A stretch of DNA of 12,931 bases from DALYJJ01 sp031969915 (GCA_031969915.1 DALYJJ010000161.1:1-12931), one strand, 5' to 3'; shown: positions 1 through 6,495, counted from the stretch's first letter. Notes: a model not told the origin generated them from the sequence alone. A program made the numbers and translations.

Positions 1-683
1 GCGACGACGCGGTGCGGCTGGAGCGGGCCGCGGCATGGGAAGAGTTGGAGGCGCTGGCGGCGCGCGACGAGGTCCTTCTCGGCTGCGTGGATGCGGAGAC
101 GGAACTGCGCATGAAGGCGGTGGTCGACGAGGCGTATCGCACGGGAGACACCGTGGGCGGCGTTTTCGAAGTGGTCGCGCACGGGGCGCCGGTGGGACTG
201 GGGTCGCATATCGCCTGGGACACGCGGCTGGACGGGCGCCTGGCGCAGGCCATTGTTTCGATGCAGGCAGTGAAGGGTGTCGAGGTGGGCCGCGCGGAAG
301 AGGGCGCACAGTCGTTCGGCTCCAGGGTCCAGGACACGATTCATTACGACCGTGAAGGCCGGCGCTTCACGCGCGGCGCCAATCGCGCCGGGGGCCTGGA
401 AGGCGGCATCACCAACGGACAGGACGTTCTGGTGCGCGGTTTTCTGAAGCCAATTTCCACCTTGCGCAAGCCGCTCGAATCGGTGGACCTCGAGACCCGC
501 GAGCCCGCGCTCGCGGCCTATGAACGCAGCGATGTGTGCGTGGTTCCGGCGGCCGGCGTGATCGGCGAGGCGATGGTCGCGATCGTCCTGGCCCAGGCGT
601 TCCTCGAAAAATTCGGCGGAGATTCGCTGCGCGAAACGCGGCGCAATTACGATGGGTATCTGGAGCAGGTGAGAAGTTACTGA
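1..683 (+). CDS. aroC: Chorismate synthase, C-terminal part (5' truncated)
   Basis: AroC converts 5-enolpyruvylshikimate-3-phosphate to chorismate, the last common step toward aromatic amino acids, folate and quinones, using reduced FMN in the cytosol. The reading frame is already open at base 3, so the window begins inside the gene and the N-terminal third is missing; the GTG at 12 is an internal codon. Visible family signatures are the GLGSHIAWDTRLDGRLAQA block, the segment FGSRVQDTIHYD, and the FMN-binding stretch NRAGGLEGGITNG, followed by the conserved KPISTLRKPL and the C-terminal APAAGVIGEAM-like block (here VPAAGVIGEAMVAIVLAQAF). The stop TGA shares one base with the ATG of def (TGATG arrangement), which indicates translational coupling and an operon aroC-def-fmt-argJ. 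Identification is firm. Confidence 0.97.
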   Translation, partial: DDAVRLERAAAWEELEALAARDEVLLGCVDAETELRMKAVVDEAYRTGDTVGGVFEVVAHGAPVGLGSHIAWDTRLDGRLAQAIVSMQAVKGVEVGRAEEGAQSFGSRVQDTIHYDREGRRFTRGANRAGGLEGGITNGQDVLVRGFLKPISTLRKPLESVDLETREPALAAYERSDVCVVPAAGVIGEAMVAIVLAQAFLEKFGGDSLRETRRNYDGYLEQVRSY

Positions 684-1198
684 TGGTCTATCCGATTGTG
701 AAGTACGGCAACGCGGTGCTGGAAACGCCGGCCGCGACCGTGACCGAGTTCGACACGCCCGAGCTGCACCAACTGATCGAGGACATGTTCGAATCGATGT
801 ACGCCGCCAAGGGCGTGGGACTCGCCGCGCCGCAGATCGGCATCGGCCGGCGCATCGCGGTGATCGATTGTTCGGCGGGCGAAAACCCGGCCGAGAAAAT
901 CGTGATCATCAACCCGGAGATCATCAGGACCGAAGGATTGCAGACGGGCGAAGAGGGCTGCCTGAGCATTCCCGGATTCCGCGAGAAGGTGAGCCGGGCG
1001 CAGCGGGTAACGGTTCGCGCCCAGAACGTGAAGGGCGAGACCTTCGAGGTGACGGGCGAGGAATTGCTGGCGCGCGCGTTTCTGCACGAAACCGATCACC
1101 TCAACGGGCGGCTCTACATCACCCACGTCAGCGCGCTCAAGCGCGACTTGATCCGCCGCAAAGTCCGCAAACTCGAAAAAGCGGGCGAGTGGTCGTAG
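683..1198 (+). CDS. def: Peptide deformylase
   Basis: Metallo-enzyme that removes the formyl group from the N-terminal Met of nascent proteins. The 171-residue product has all three family motifs: GVGLAAPQ at 44-51, EGCLSIPG at 91-98 and HETDHLNG at 135-142. The metal ligands would be C93, H135 and H139, with E136 as catalytic base and Q51 in the active site. Length fits the family. The ATG at 683 overlaps the aroC stop by one base; a longer frame open from 536 would add about 49 Arg/Gly-rich residues that are read out of frame from aroC and is rejected. fmt follows 11 bases later, so the enzyme that adds the formyl group and the one that removes it are co-transcribed, the classic def-fmt pairing. 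Confidence 0.97.
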   Translation: MVYPIVKYGNAVLETPAATVTEFDTPELHQLIEDMFESMYAAKGVGLAAPQIGIGRRIAVIDCSAGENPAEKIVIINPEIIRTEGLQTGEEGCLSIPGFREKVSRAQRVTVRAQNVKGETFEVTGEELLARAFLHETDHLNGRLYITHVSALKRDLIRRKVRKLEKAGEWS

Positions 1199-1209
1199 GT
1201 TCCGGCACC

Positions 1210-2142
1210 ATGCGTCTCGTCTACCTGGGCACGCCGCGCTTCGCGGTTCCGCCGCTGGAGGCGCTGGTGCGCGCCGGGCACCACGTCGCCGCCGTCTATA
1301 CGCAGCCCGATCGCCCCAAGGGGCGCGGACAGCAGTTGGCGGCGAGTCCGGTGAAGGAGGCGGCGCTCCGGCTCGGGCTGCCCGTGGAGCAGCCGGAGCG
1401 CGTGCGTGCGCCGGGCGAGGTGGAGCGGCTGCGCGCAATCGGCGCGCCCGCGATGGTGATTGTCGGTTACGGGCAGATCCTCCCGCAGGCGATCATCGAC
1501 CTGGCGCCGCTTGGAATCGTCAACGTGCACGCGTCGCTGCTGCCCAAGTACCGTGGCGCGGCGCCGATTCAGTGGGCCATCGCCGCAGGGGAGCGCGTGA
1601 CCGGCGTCACCACCATGCGCATCGACGCCGGTCTGGATACCGGCGACATGCTGCTCAAGGCGGAAACGGAGATCGGGCCGGAGGAGACGGCGGTGGAACT
1701 CGGCGAGCGGCTGGCGGAGATGGGCGCGGCGTTGATTGTCGAAACGATGACCCGCCTGGAGGAAGGCGCGATCGTGCCCGAGCCGCAGGATCCCGCCCAG
1801 GCCACACTGGCACCGATTCTGACCAAGGAGGACGGGCGCGTCGACTGGCGCCGCCCGGCGCGCGAGATCGCCAACCGGGCGCGCGGGTTTCAGCCCTGGC
1901 CGGGAGCGTTCACGCGTTTCCGCGGGCTGCATTTGGCGCTGGCCCGTACCGGCGTCGCACTGGAAACCGACATCGGCGCGCCGGGCGAGATGTGCACACT
2001 CGGCCGCCGGCTGCTGATCGGCGCGGGCGGGGGCACGGCGCTCGAAGTGTTCGAAGTGCAGTTGGAAGGCAAGAAACGGATGGCCGCCGATGGCTTTCTG
2101 AACGGGCAAAAGCCGCGGGCGGGGGAACGATTGGGAGAATGA
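1210..2142 (+). CDS. fmt: Methionyl-tRNA formyltransferase
   Basis: Transfers the formyl group of 10-formyltetrahydrofolate to Met-tRNA(fMet) for initiation of translation. The 310-residue product starts MRLVYLGTPRFAVPPLEAL, the expected Fmt N-terminus; the frame is open far upstream, but those residues are the def gene read out of frame. The catalytic triad of the folate-binding domain is visible as N105, H107 and D143, in NVHASLLPKYRGAAPIQWAI and IDAGLDTGDM. The C-terminal tRNA-binding OB-like domain begins around residue 205 (KEDGRVDWRRPAREIANRAR, then GFQPWPGAFT). It lies 11 bases after def and its stop is 4 bases before the argJ start, so all belong to one transcript. Confidence 0.97.
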   Translation: MRLVYLGTPRFAVPPLEALVRAGHHVAAVYTQPDRPKGRGQQLAASPVKEAALRLGLPVEQPERVRAPGEVERLRAIGAPAMVIVGYGQILPQAIIDLAPLGIVNVHASLLPKYRGAAPIQWAIAAGERVTGVTTMRIDAGLDTGDMLLKAETEIGPEETAVELGERLAEMGAALIVETMTRLEEGAIVPEPQDPAQATLAPILTKEDGRVDWRRPAREIANRARGFQPWPGAFTRFRGLHLALARTGVALETDIGAPGEMCTLGRRLLIGAGGGTALEVFEVQLEGKKRMAADGFLNGQKPRAGERLGE

Positions 2143-2146
2143 CACG

Positions 2147-3325
2147 ATGAGTTTGCCGCTTGGGTTCCGCTATTCCGCCTTATACGCGGGCATTCGCAAG
2201 GATCCGCGTCCCGATCTTTCGCTGATCGCCGCGAACGAAGCGATTCCGGTGGCCGGCGTATTCACCACCAACCGGGTGCAGGCGTCGCCCGTGAAGTTCG
2301 CCAAGCGACATCTGGAGGGCTCGGGCGGCCGGGCGCGGGCGTTTCTGATCAACGCGGGCAACGCCAACTGCGCCACGCGCACCGGCGACCGCGTCGCGCT
2401 CGATACCTGCCGCGCGGCTGGGAAAGCGCTGGGCTGCCCGGCGCTGCACATTGTGCCCTCTTCCACCGGCGTGATCGGAGTGGAACTGGATGGCGCGAAG
2501 ATCGAGAATGCGCTGCCGGCGCTCGTGGCCGGGCTCTCGCCGGACCGCTTCGACGACGTCGCCGCGGCCATCATGACCACCGACTTGAAACCGAAGACGT
2601 CGCACCTGGCCGTGAAACTCGCCGGCGGCACGGTTCGCATCTCCGGCATGACCAAGGGCTCAGGCATGATCCAGCCCAACATGGCCACCACGCTCGGCTA
2701 CGTGATGACCGACGCCGCGATCGGTCCGCGCACGCTGAAGACCATGCTGCTGCGCGCCAGCGAGACCAGTTATCACCGCCTCACGGTGGACGGCGATACC
2801 TCCACCAACGACACGGTTCTGCTCGCGGCGAGCGGGGCTTCGAAGGTCAAGGCGGGCGGAGCCGACGCGGCGAAGTTCGAGGAAGCGCTGGCCGCCGTGA
2901 TGGAGAGCCTGGCCAAACAGATCGCGCGCGACGGCGAAGGAGCACGCAAGCTGATCACGATCGACGTGGAGGGCGCGGCCGACGACGCCGCGGCCGCAAA
3001 GATCGCGCGGGCCATCGCCAACTCGCCGCTGGTGAAGACGGCGATTGCCGGCTCGGACCCCAACTGGGGACGCATCCTTTCCGCCGCAGGCTACTCGGGC
3101 GCGGCGTTCGATCCTTCGAAGACCGACATCTGGCTGCAAGGCGTGCCGGTGTGCAAAGGCGGGCTGGCGGCCGATTTCTCCGAGCCCGAATTGAAGAAAC
3201 TGCTCGACGGCGAAGAGTGCTCCATCCGGCTGGCGATCAAGAGCCGCGGCGTGGGGCGGGCGCGGTTTTATACGTGCGATCTGACCCACGGCTACGTCGA
3301 GATCAACGCCAGCTACCGTACGTAG
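2147..3325 (+). CDS. argJ: Ornithine acetyltransferase / N-acetylglutamate synthase
   Basis: ArgJ moves the acetyl group from N-acetylornithine to glutamate (fifth step of the cyclic arginine pathway); bifunctional versions also make N-acetylglutamate from acetyl-CoA. The 392-residue product carries the self-cleavage motif KGSGMIQPNMAT at 170-181. By family knowledge the chain is cut between A180 and T181, and T181 becomes the nucleophile of the beta subunit. Other family marks are VAGVFTTNRVQASPV near the N-terminus, INAGNANCATRTGD, the oxyanion region SSTGVIG (105-111), SDPNWGRI and the C-terminal end INASYRT. Sequence alone does not decide between mono- and bifunctional activity. The ATG sits 4 bases after the fmt stop, preceded by a GGGAGA ribosome-binding site. 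Its TAG stop abuts the stop of the convergent ubiX with no gap. Confidence 0.96.
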   Translation: MSLPLGFRYSALYAGIRKDPRPDLSLIAANEAIPVAGVFTTNRVQASPVKFAKRHLEGSGGRARAFLINAGNANCATRTGDRVALDTCRAAGKALGCPALHIVPSSTGVIGVELDGAKIENALPALVAGLSPDRFDDVAAAIMTTDLKPKTSHLAVKLAGGTVRISGMTKGSGMIQPNMATTLGYVMTDAAIGPRTLKTMLLRASETSYHRLTVDGDTSTNDTVLLAASGASKVKAGGADAAKFEEALAAVMESLAKQIARDGEGARKLITIDVEGAADDAAAAKIARAIANSPLVKTAIAGSDPNWGRILSAAGYSGAAFDPSKTDIWLQGVPVCKGGLAADFSEPELKKLLDGEECSIRLAIKSRGVGRARFYTCDLTHGYVEINASYRT

Positions 3326-3904
3326 CTACGTCTTCTGCCCCGCGCCGGGGAGATCCCAGCGGCGGGCGTCGGCCGAGGGCAGGCCGAGCAGGTCGAGCAC
3401 GCGGTCCACGCTGTGATTCACGATGTCGTCGACGGTTTCCGGCTGGGTGTAGAAGCCGGGAATCGGCGGGCAGACGATGGCGCCCATTTCCGCGAGCGAG
3501 ACCATGGTCCGCAAATGGCCGAGATGAAAGGGCGTCTCCCGGACCATCAGGATGAGTTTGCGCCGTTCTTTCAAAGTGACGTCCGCGGCCCGCACCAGCA
3601 GGTTGGACGAAATCCCGCAGGCGATGGCCGACATGGTGTGTACGGAGCAGGGGGCGATCACCATTGCGTCCACGGGAAAAGACCCGCTGGCCAGCCGGCA
3701 GCCGATGTCTTCCACCGGATAGGCGTGCCGGGCGAGCGCTTTGAAGTCGGCGGCGCGTAGACCCAATTCCAGGTGGGCGGTGCGCTCACCGGAGCGGGAC
3801 ATCACCAGGTGTACTTCGACTTCGGGTCTTTGTGCGAGTTTTTCCATCAGGCGCAGCCCGTAAATGGAGCCGCTTGCACCCGAGATTCCAACGACGATTT
3901 TCAG
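3326..3904 (-). CDS. ubiX: Flavin prenyltransferase, CTG start proposed
   Basis: UbiX attaches a dimethylallyl unit to FMN, making prenylated FMN for UbiD-type decarboxylases. The first in-frame ATG (3847) gives only 173 residues and starts after the flavin-binding loop. Reading upstream in the same frame adds 19 residues, LKIVVGISGASGSIYGLRL, exactly the conserved UbiX N-terminus. There is no ATG, GTG or TTG there; the codon in the family's Met position is CTG at 3902-3904, six bases after a perfect AGGAGG. That gives 192 residues, the normal family length. Further motifs are APCSVHTMSAIACGISSNLLVRAADV and RETPFHLGHLRTMVSLAEMGA split across the middle, then PPIPGFYTQPETVDDIV. No UbiD partner is visible in the window. 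Identity is firm; the CTG start is inferred. Confidence 0.93.
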   Translation of the reverse strand: MKIVVGISGASGSIYGLRLMEKLAQRPEVEVHLVMSRSGERTAHLELGLRAADFKALARHAYPVEDIGCRLASGSFPVDAMVIAPCSVHTMSAIACGISSNLLVRAADVTLKERRKLILMVRETPFHLGHLRTMVSLAEMGAIVCPPIPGFYTQPETVDDIVNHSVDRVLDLLGLPSADARRWDLPGAGQKT

Positions 3905-3910
3905 AAAATG

Positions 3911-3916
3911 CCTCCT
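3911..3916 (-). promoter_or_regulatory. Shine-Dalgarno AGGAGG of ubiX
   Basis: On the minus strand a full AGGAGG lies six bases upstream of the CTG at 3904-3902. It decides the ubiX start: it is far too distant (over 60 bases) to serve the ATG at 3847, and the reading frame between them encodes the conserved flavin-binding N-terminus. Confidence 0.85.
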
Positions 3917-3929
3917 GCGTTATCCGTCT

Positions 3930-3945
3930 GTTCTGAAAACGGAAC
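3930..3945. repeat. Inverted repeat GTTC-N8-GAAC, candidate operator
   Basis: GTTCTGAAAACGGAAC is an interrupted palindrome (five of six outer pairs per arm, AAAA centre). It lies between ubiX and the divergent regulator gene, about 18 bases upstream of the regulator's -35 box and about 25 bases upstream of the ubiX start. Position and symmetry fit a binding site for a dimeric regulator, possibly the neighbouring one. This is inference; no known operator is matched with confidence. Confidence 0.4.
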
Positions 3946-3963
3946 AAAACCCCCGATTCGCTC

Positions 3964-3992
3964 TTGCCCTGGGCCTCCATGGCGGCTATAAT
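3964..3992 (+). promoter_or_regulatory. Sigma-70 type promoter of the XRE-like regulator
   Basis: A -35 box TTGCCC (3964-3969, 4 of 6 consensus) and a perfect -10 box TATAAT (3987-3992) are separated by exactly 17 bases. Transcription would start near 4000, leaving a leader of about 78 bases before the ATG at 4078. The -35 TTG also looks like an in-frame start codon for the regulator, but it cannot be one if this promoter is used. Confidence 0.75.
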
Positions 3993-4077
3993 TCAAAGCC
4001 AGTGCACGACTTACCGGCCTCCCCCGGCGCGGGTCTCATACTACGCCCATGGAAGATTCCAGCGGACCTCTCATTAT

Positions 4078-4857
4078 ATGGAAGAACCAGGTCAACGGCT
4101 GAAGAAGGTCCGCGAGCGGTTGAATCTGCGGTACCGGGACGTCGAAGAGGCCAGCCAGAAGATCGCGGCGCGCCACAACAACGATGAGTTCACCATTGCG
4201 CTGAGCCGCCTTGCGGACATCGAAAACAAGGGCACCCTGCCCACGATTTACCGGCTCTATTCGCTCTGCGCCATCTACCGGTTGGACCTTTATGAAGTGT
4301 TGGAGTGGTACGGCGTGGACATGAATTCGATGGCCGCGGATATGGCGGTCGTTCAAATCGAAAGGACCCATCTGTTGGGCGCCCACACGGGCGATTACGG
4401 GGAGGTGCAACTCCCGCTTTCGATCGACCCCGGCATCGATTTGCGGAAGACCTCTTATCTCAGCCGGTGGATCCAGCGGTGGGGCAAACTTCCGGTGATG
4501 TTGCTCAACGCGCTGGATATTAAGCACCAGCGCTATGGCTTCATCGGGACCGAGGATTGGGCGATGTACCCGCTCCTCCAACCCGGGAGTTTCGTGGTCA
4601 TCGACGATACCCGGCGCAAGATCGCGAATGAGGGCTGGACGACGGAATTCGACCGGCCCATCTACTTCATCGAGCACCGCGACGGCTACGCCTGCTGCTG
4701 GTGTTTCCAGGAGGACGACCGCGTCATTCTCCAACCGCATCCCTCCTCGCAGGAAGCGCCGCAGATCCTGCGGGCACGCGAAATCGACATCATCGGACAG
4801 GTCACGGGGGTGGCTACTCGTCTGGATCCGGCGCGTCGACGCCGCACTCGATCCTGA
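4078..4857 (+). CDS. XRE-like regulator with degenerate S24-type C-terminal domain
   Basis: Likely DNA-binding regulator of 259 residues. Residues 1-80 are a helix-turn-helix region of the XRE type (QRLKKVRERLNLRYRDVEEAS, then LSRLADIENKGTLPTIYRLY as two helical blocks), as found in acidobacterial regulators. From about 150 the chain resembles the LexA/S24 fold: GFIGTEDWAMYPLLQPGSFV followed by VIDD, then a strand-rich segment ending IIGQVTGVATRL. In active S24 proteins the turn reads like DSMxP with a catalytic Ser; here it is WAMYP (161-165) with Ala162, and the later Lys position falls in YACCWCF (204-210) without Lys. Self-cleavage is therefore unlikely and the domain may serve for dimerisation or sensing. 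The ATG at 4078 is chosen because MEEPGQRLKK starts the HTH domain and the TTG at 3964 lies in the promoter; the ribosome-binding site is weak. Confidence 0.85.
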   Translation: MEEPGQRLKKVRERLNLRYRDVEEASQKIAARHNNDEFTIALSRLADIENKGTLPTIYRLYSLCAIYRLDLYEVLEWYGVDMNSMAADMAVVQIERTHLLGAHTGDYGEVQLPLSIDPGIDLRKTSYLSRWIQRWGKLPVMLLNALDIKHQRYGFIGTEDWAMYPLLQPGSFVVIDDTRRKIANEGWTTEFDRPIYFIEHRDGYACCWCFQEDDRVILQPHPSSQEAPQILRAREIDIIGQVTGVATRLDPARRRRTRS

Positions 4858-5275
4858 ACACCTCCAGGAGCACGTCGCAATCGCGCCAGAACAGTTCCCG
4901 TTCCGCCTCGCGGGCTGCGGCGGGGACCAACTGCCGGTACGGACGGAGCCGCAGCCAGGCCGCCACCAGGTCCGGTTGGGACTGCTCCAACCCGCTCCAA
5001 TAGGCCGCCAGATCGCGCTTCTTCTCCTCGAGCGGCTGAGCGAGCCAGCGCTGAAAGATCTCCCAGTGGCTCTGTTCCAGCACACGAGTTGCGGTCTCGT
5101 CGCCGTAGCGCAGGCTCAACCCATGGTGTTCGTATCGGCCGGTGTTCTCGTTCCGTAACCCCGACAACAGTGTTAGACGTCCGTAAACTGTTGGGATCTT
5201 CAACACTGTCTCCCGCCACAACCCCGCCGCCGGACCGCGTTCCAGCTCCGATGTCATGTCGTTCATTCCCAGCAT
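4814..5275 (-). CDS. Conserved-looking protein of unknown function (153 aa)
   Basis: A 153-residue soluble protein that I cannot assign to a family. It has no signal peptide or membrane helix. The middle, ETVLKIPTVYGRLTLLSGLR followed by NENTGRYEHHGLSLRYGDETA, looks like a compact domain: aromatic and Gly-rich first, then helical (LEQSHWEIFQRWLAQPLEEK) with many Trp, Arg and Glu. I recall similar acidobacterial hypotheticals with a YGRL...LR..NTGRYxHxGL pattern, but that is memory only. The ATG at 5275 has GGAGG four bases upstream; ATGs at 5266 and 5257 are alternatives with poor spacing. The 3' end overlaps the regulator's 3' end by 44 bases on the opposite strand. Codon use is consistent with real coding. 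Confidence 0.75.
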   Translation of the reverse strand: MLGMNDMTSELERGPAAGLWRETVLKIPTVYGRLTLLSGLRNENTGRYEHHGLSLRYGDETATRVLEQSHWEIFQRWLAQPLEEKKRDLAAYWSGLEQSQPDLVAAWLRLRPYRQLVPAAAREAERELFWRDCDVLLEVFRIECGVDAPDPDE

Positions 5276-5353
5276 CTTACCTCCATTCCTCCCCCGGTGC
5301 GCAAGAAGGCCGAAAGCAGCGTCTTGGCTCCGGATTTGCTACTAAACGGCATA

Positions 5354-5373
5354 CGGAATTGAGAGCTGTTCCG
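5354..5373. repeat. Short inverted repeat CGGAA-N10-TTCCG in the 5276-5476 spacer
   Basis: The 201-base region between the two divergent genes is more AT-rich than its surroundings. It holds this 5-bp dyad, an overlapping near-repeat (CGGAATT and CCGAATT, 17 bases apart) and a -35-like TTGAGA (5359-5364) with no good -10 at the right distance. It must hold promoters for both flanking genes, but I cannot place them reliably. Confidence 0.25.
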
Positions 5374-5439
5374 AATTGGGAAAATCTAGTACCACTCTCG
5401 CCGTTTTTTCCACTACCCAAGTACGCTGATTCGTAAGCG

Positions 5440-5453
5440 GCTGGCCCACCAGC
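5440..5453 (+). repeat. Small hairpin GCTGG-CCCA-CCAGC upstream of the 43-aa peptide
   Basis: A perfect 5-bp stem with a 4-base loop lies just before the ribosome-binding site of the small peptide gene. It could tune translation or mRNA stability, but a stem this short also arises by chance in GC-rich DNA. Confidence 0.25.
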
Positions 5454-5476
5454 GCGATCCAAAGGAGACTCGAATC

Positions 5477-5608
5477 ATGAAAAAGGCCCTGCTTGTGCTG
5501 TTCTTCGCCCTGCAATTGGGAACGCTCGCGGCTCCCATCCTCCCTCCGGTACCGGATTGCCTGCCCTGTCCGAAAGACGGCGGCAACATTGTGAGCACCA
5601 ACCGCTAG
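5477..5608 (+). CDS. Small putative secreted Pro/Cys peptide (43 aa)
   Basis: A short gene starting ATG at 5477 behind a good ribosome-binding site (AAAGGAG, nine bases before the ATG) and ending TAG at 5606-5608. The product begins MKKALLVLFFALQLGTLAA, a textbook signal peptide: two Lys, a hydrophobic core, then small residues. Cleavage after A18 or A19 would release about 24-25 residues rich in Pro (PILPPVPDCLPCPKDGG) with one CxxC pair (C28, C31) and a polar tail ending NIVSTNR. No lipobox is present. The 60-base spacer to the 7-helix membrane protein carries a separate promoter. Function is unknown; a signalling, toxin-like or redox peptide are possibilities and none is shown. Support for coding is the RBS, the signal peptide and the clean stop; the short length keeps confidence moderate. 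Confidence 0.65.
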   Translation: MKKALLVLFFALQLGTLAAPILPPVPDCLPCPKDGGNIVSTNR

Positions 5609-5623
5609 CCCGGAGCGCCACGA

Positions 5624-5632
5624 TGCTACAAT
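5624..5632 (+). promoter_or_regulatory. Extended -10 promoter TGCTACAAT of the 7-helix protein
   Basis: TACAAT (5 of 6 to TATAAT) preceded by TGC forms an extended -10 element (TGn motif), which can work without a good -35; none is seen 16-18 bases upstream. Initiation would fall near 5638-5640, at the first bases of the hairpin at 5637-5661, leaving a leader of about 30 bases. Confidence 0.55.
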
Positions 5633-5636
5633 TGCG

Positions 5637-5661
5637 GGGGGAATAACGGCTGAATTCCCCC
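5637..5661 (+). promoter_or_regulatory. 8-bp hairpin GGGGGAAT...ATTCCCCC before the start codon at 5669
   Basis: A perfect 8-bp inverted repeat with a 9-base loop ends seven bases before the ATG of the membrane protein. It would lie at the very 5' end of an mRNA started from the extended -10 just upstream. No Shine-Dalgarno sequence other than the G-run inside the stem is visible, so the stem may hide the ribosome site. There is no U-tract after it, so it is not a standard terminator for the peptide gene. Confidence 0.6.
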
Positions 5662-5668
5662 TGCTCAC

Positions 5669-6451
5669 ATGCCGTCCGCGCCCCAGTTGTTAGACGTCCT
5701 CTCGTATTTGCAGCTTGCCGGCCAGTTGCTCCTGGTGGCCCATCTCGTGCGGTCCGGCCTGCGTGGGGCCTACCAGAGCTTCCTCTTCCTCCTGCTTGCC
5801 AGCAGCGTCCGGGAAGCGGTCCTGCTCGCGGTCTCTTCCCGCGATCTCTCCCTCTACGGAGTCCTTTACGTAGCCAGCGCTCCCGTGATCTGGCTAGGCT
5901 ACATCCTCACCACCTTGGAGATTTACGGACGCGTGCTGCGCGGCTATCCGGGAATTGCCAGCGTCGCACGCTGGGTTCTGGTTGCCGTTGCACCGGTTTC
6001 TGTGCTCGGATCGCTCGCCTCCCTGCTGCCCGAGATGGCCGAATCGGCACGGAAGTACTTCTGGCTGATGGCTGAGTCGATGATCACACGCGCGGTCTGC
6101 GGCAGCATCCTCGCCTTTCTCCTGCTGATCTCGGTGTTCCTTGTCTGGTGTCCGGTGCGAGTCGCTCGCAACACCGTGCGCCACGCGTTTCTGCTCTCCG
6201 TCCTCCTTCTGGTGCAGACCGCCGCCCTTCTCATCCGCGACTCCGGCGGTTACGCGTTAAATCCCTGGCTCAATGTGGTCTTCGGTGTCTCCGGTCTGAT
6301 CCTGGTCCTCGCCTGGTTGGCGCTGCTTCAGCCCGCCGGCGAACAGGGCGCCGTGGTCGTACGCCCGCGGTTCGGCGCTGAGGACGAGCGGCGCCTTCTC
6401 CAACAATTGGACTCCATCAACGCGACCCTATCGCGATCCACTCGAAAATAG
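5669..6451 (+). CDS. Seven-helix integral membrane protein, function unknown (260 aa)
   Basis: Hydrophobic protein with about seven predicted membrane helices, at roughly 8-27, 35-56, 62-85, 99-120, 142-161, 172-190 and 199-221. A charged cytoplasm-type tail of about 40 residues follows (FGAEDERRLLQQLDSINATL), possibly a short coiled coil. The loops after helices 1, 3 and 5 are Arg-rich (RSGLRG, YGRVLRGYPG, CPVRVARNTVR), which by the positive-inside rule puts the C-terminus inside and the N-terminus outside, as in 7-helix sensors. No kinase, cyclase or transporter motif is seen. The ATG at 5669 is the only reasonable start, although it lacks a normal ribosome-binding site. It follows the secreted-peptide gene and precedes a membrane-anchored protein. 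A receptor or sensor role is a guess from topology only. Confidence 0.85.
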   Translation: MPSAPQLLDVLSYLQLAGQLLLVAHLVRSGLRGAYQSFLFLLLASSVREAVLLAVSSRDLSLYGVLYVASAPVIWLGYILTTLEIYGRVLRGYPGIASVARWVLVAVAPVSVLGSLASLLPEMAESARKYFWLMAESMITRAVCGSILAFLLLISVFLVWCPVRVARNTVRHAFLLSVLLLVQTAALLIRDSGGYALNPWLNVVFGVSGLILVLAWLALLQPAGEQGAVVVRPRFGAEDERRLLQQLDSINATLSRSTRK

Positions 6452-6495
6452 ACACGGCTACCGTAGAGTGGCTTCTCATTGGTGCAAAATTGCGA

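Noticed and set aside
677..2145. Long minus-strand open frames opposite def and fmt
   Set aside because: They are rich in Arg, Ala, Pro and His, resemble no family, and lie exactly opposite well-identified genes; typical shadows in GC-rich DNA.
3964..4077. TTG at 3964 as the start of the regulator (38 extra residues)
   Set aside because: This TTG is part of the -35 box of a near-consensus promoter and the extra residues are low-complexity and outside the HTH domain.
4049..4102. 17-codon upstream ORF (MEDSSGPLIIWKNQVNG) overlapping the regulator start
   Set aside because: It has no ribosome-binding site; such a short frame is likely by chance. Translational control cannot be excluded.
4036..5085. 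Minus-strand frame of 349 codons across the regulator
   Set aside because: It overlaps two better-supported genes in other frames, and its product is Arg/Pro/Val-rich without recognisable domains.
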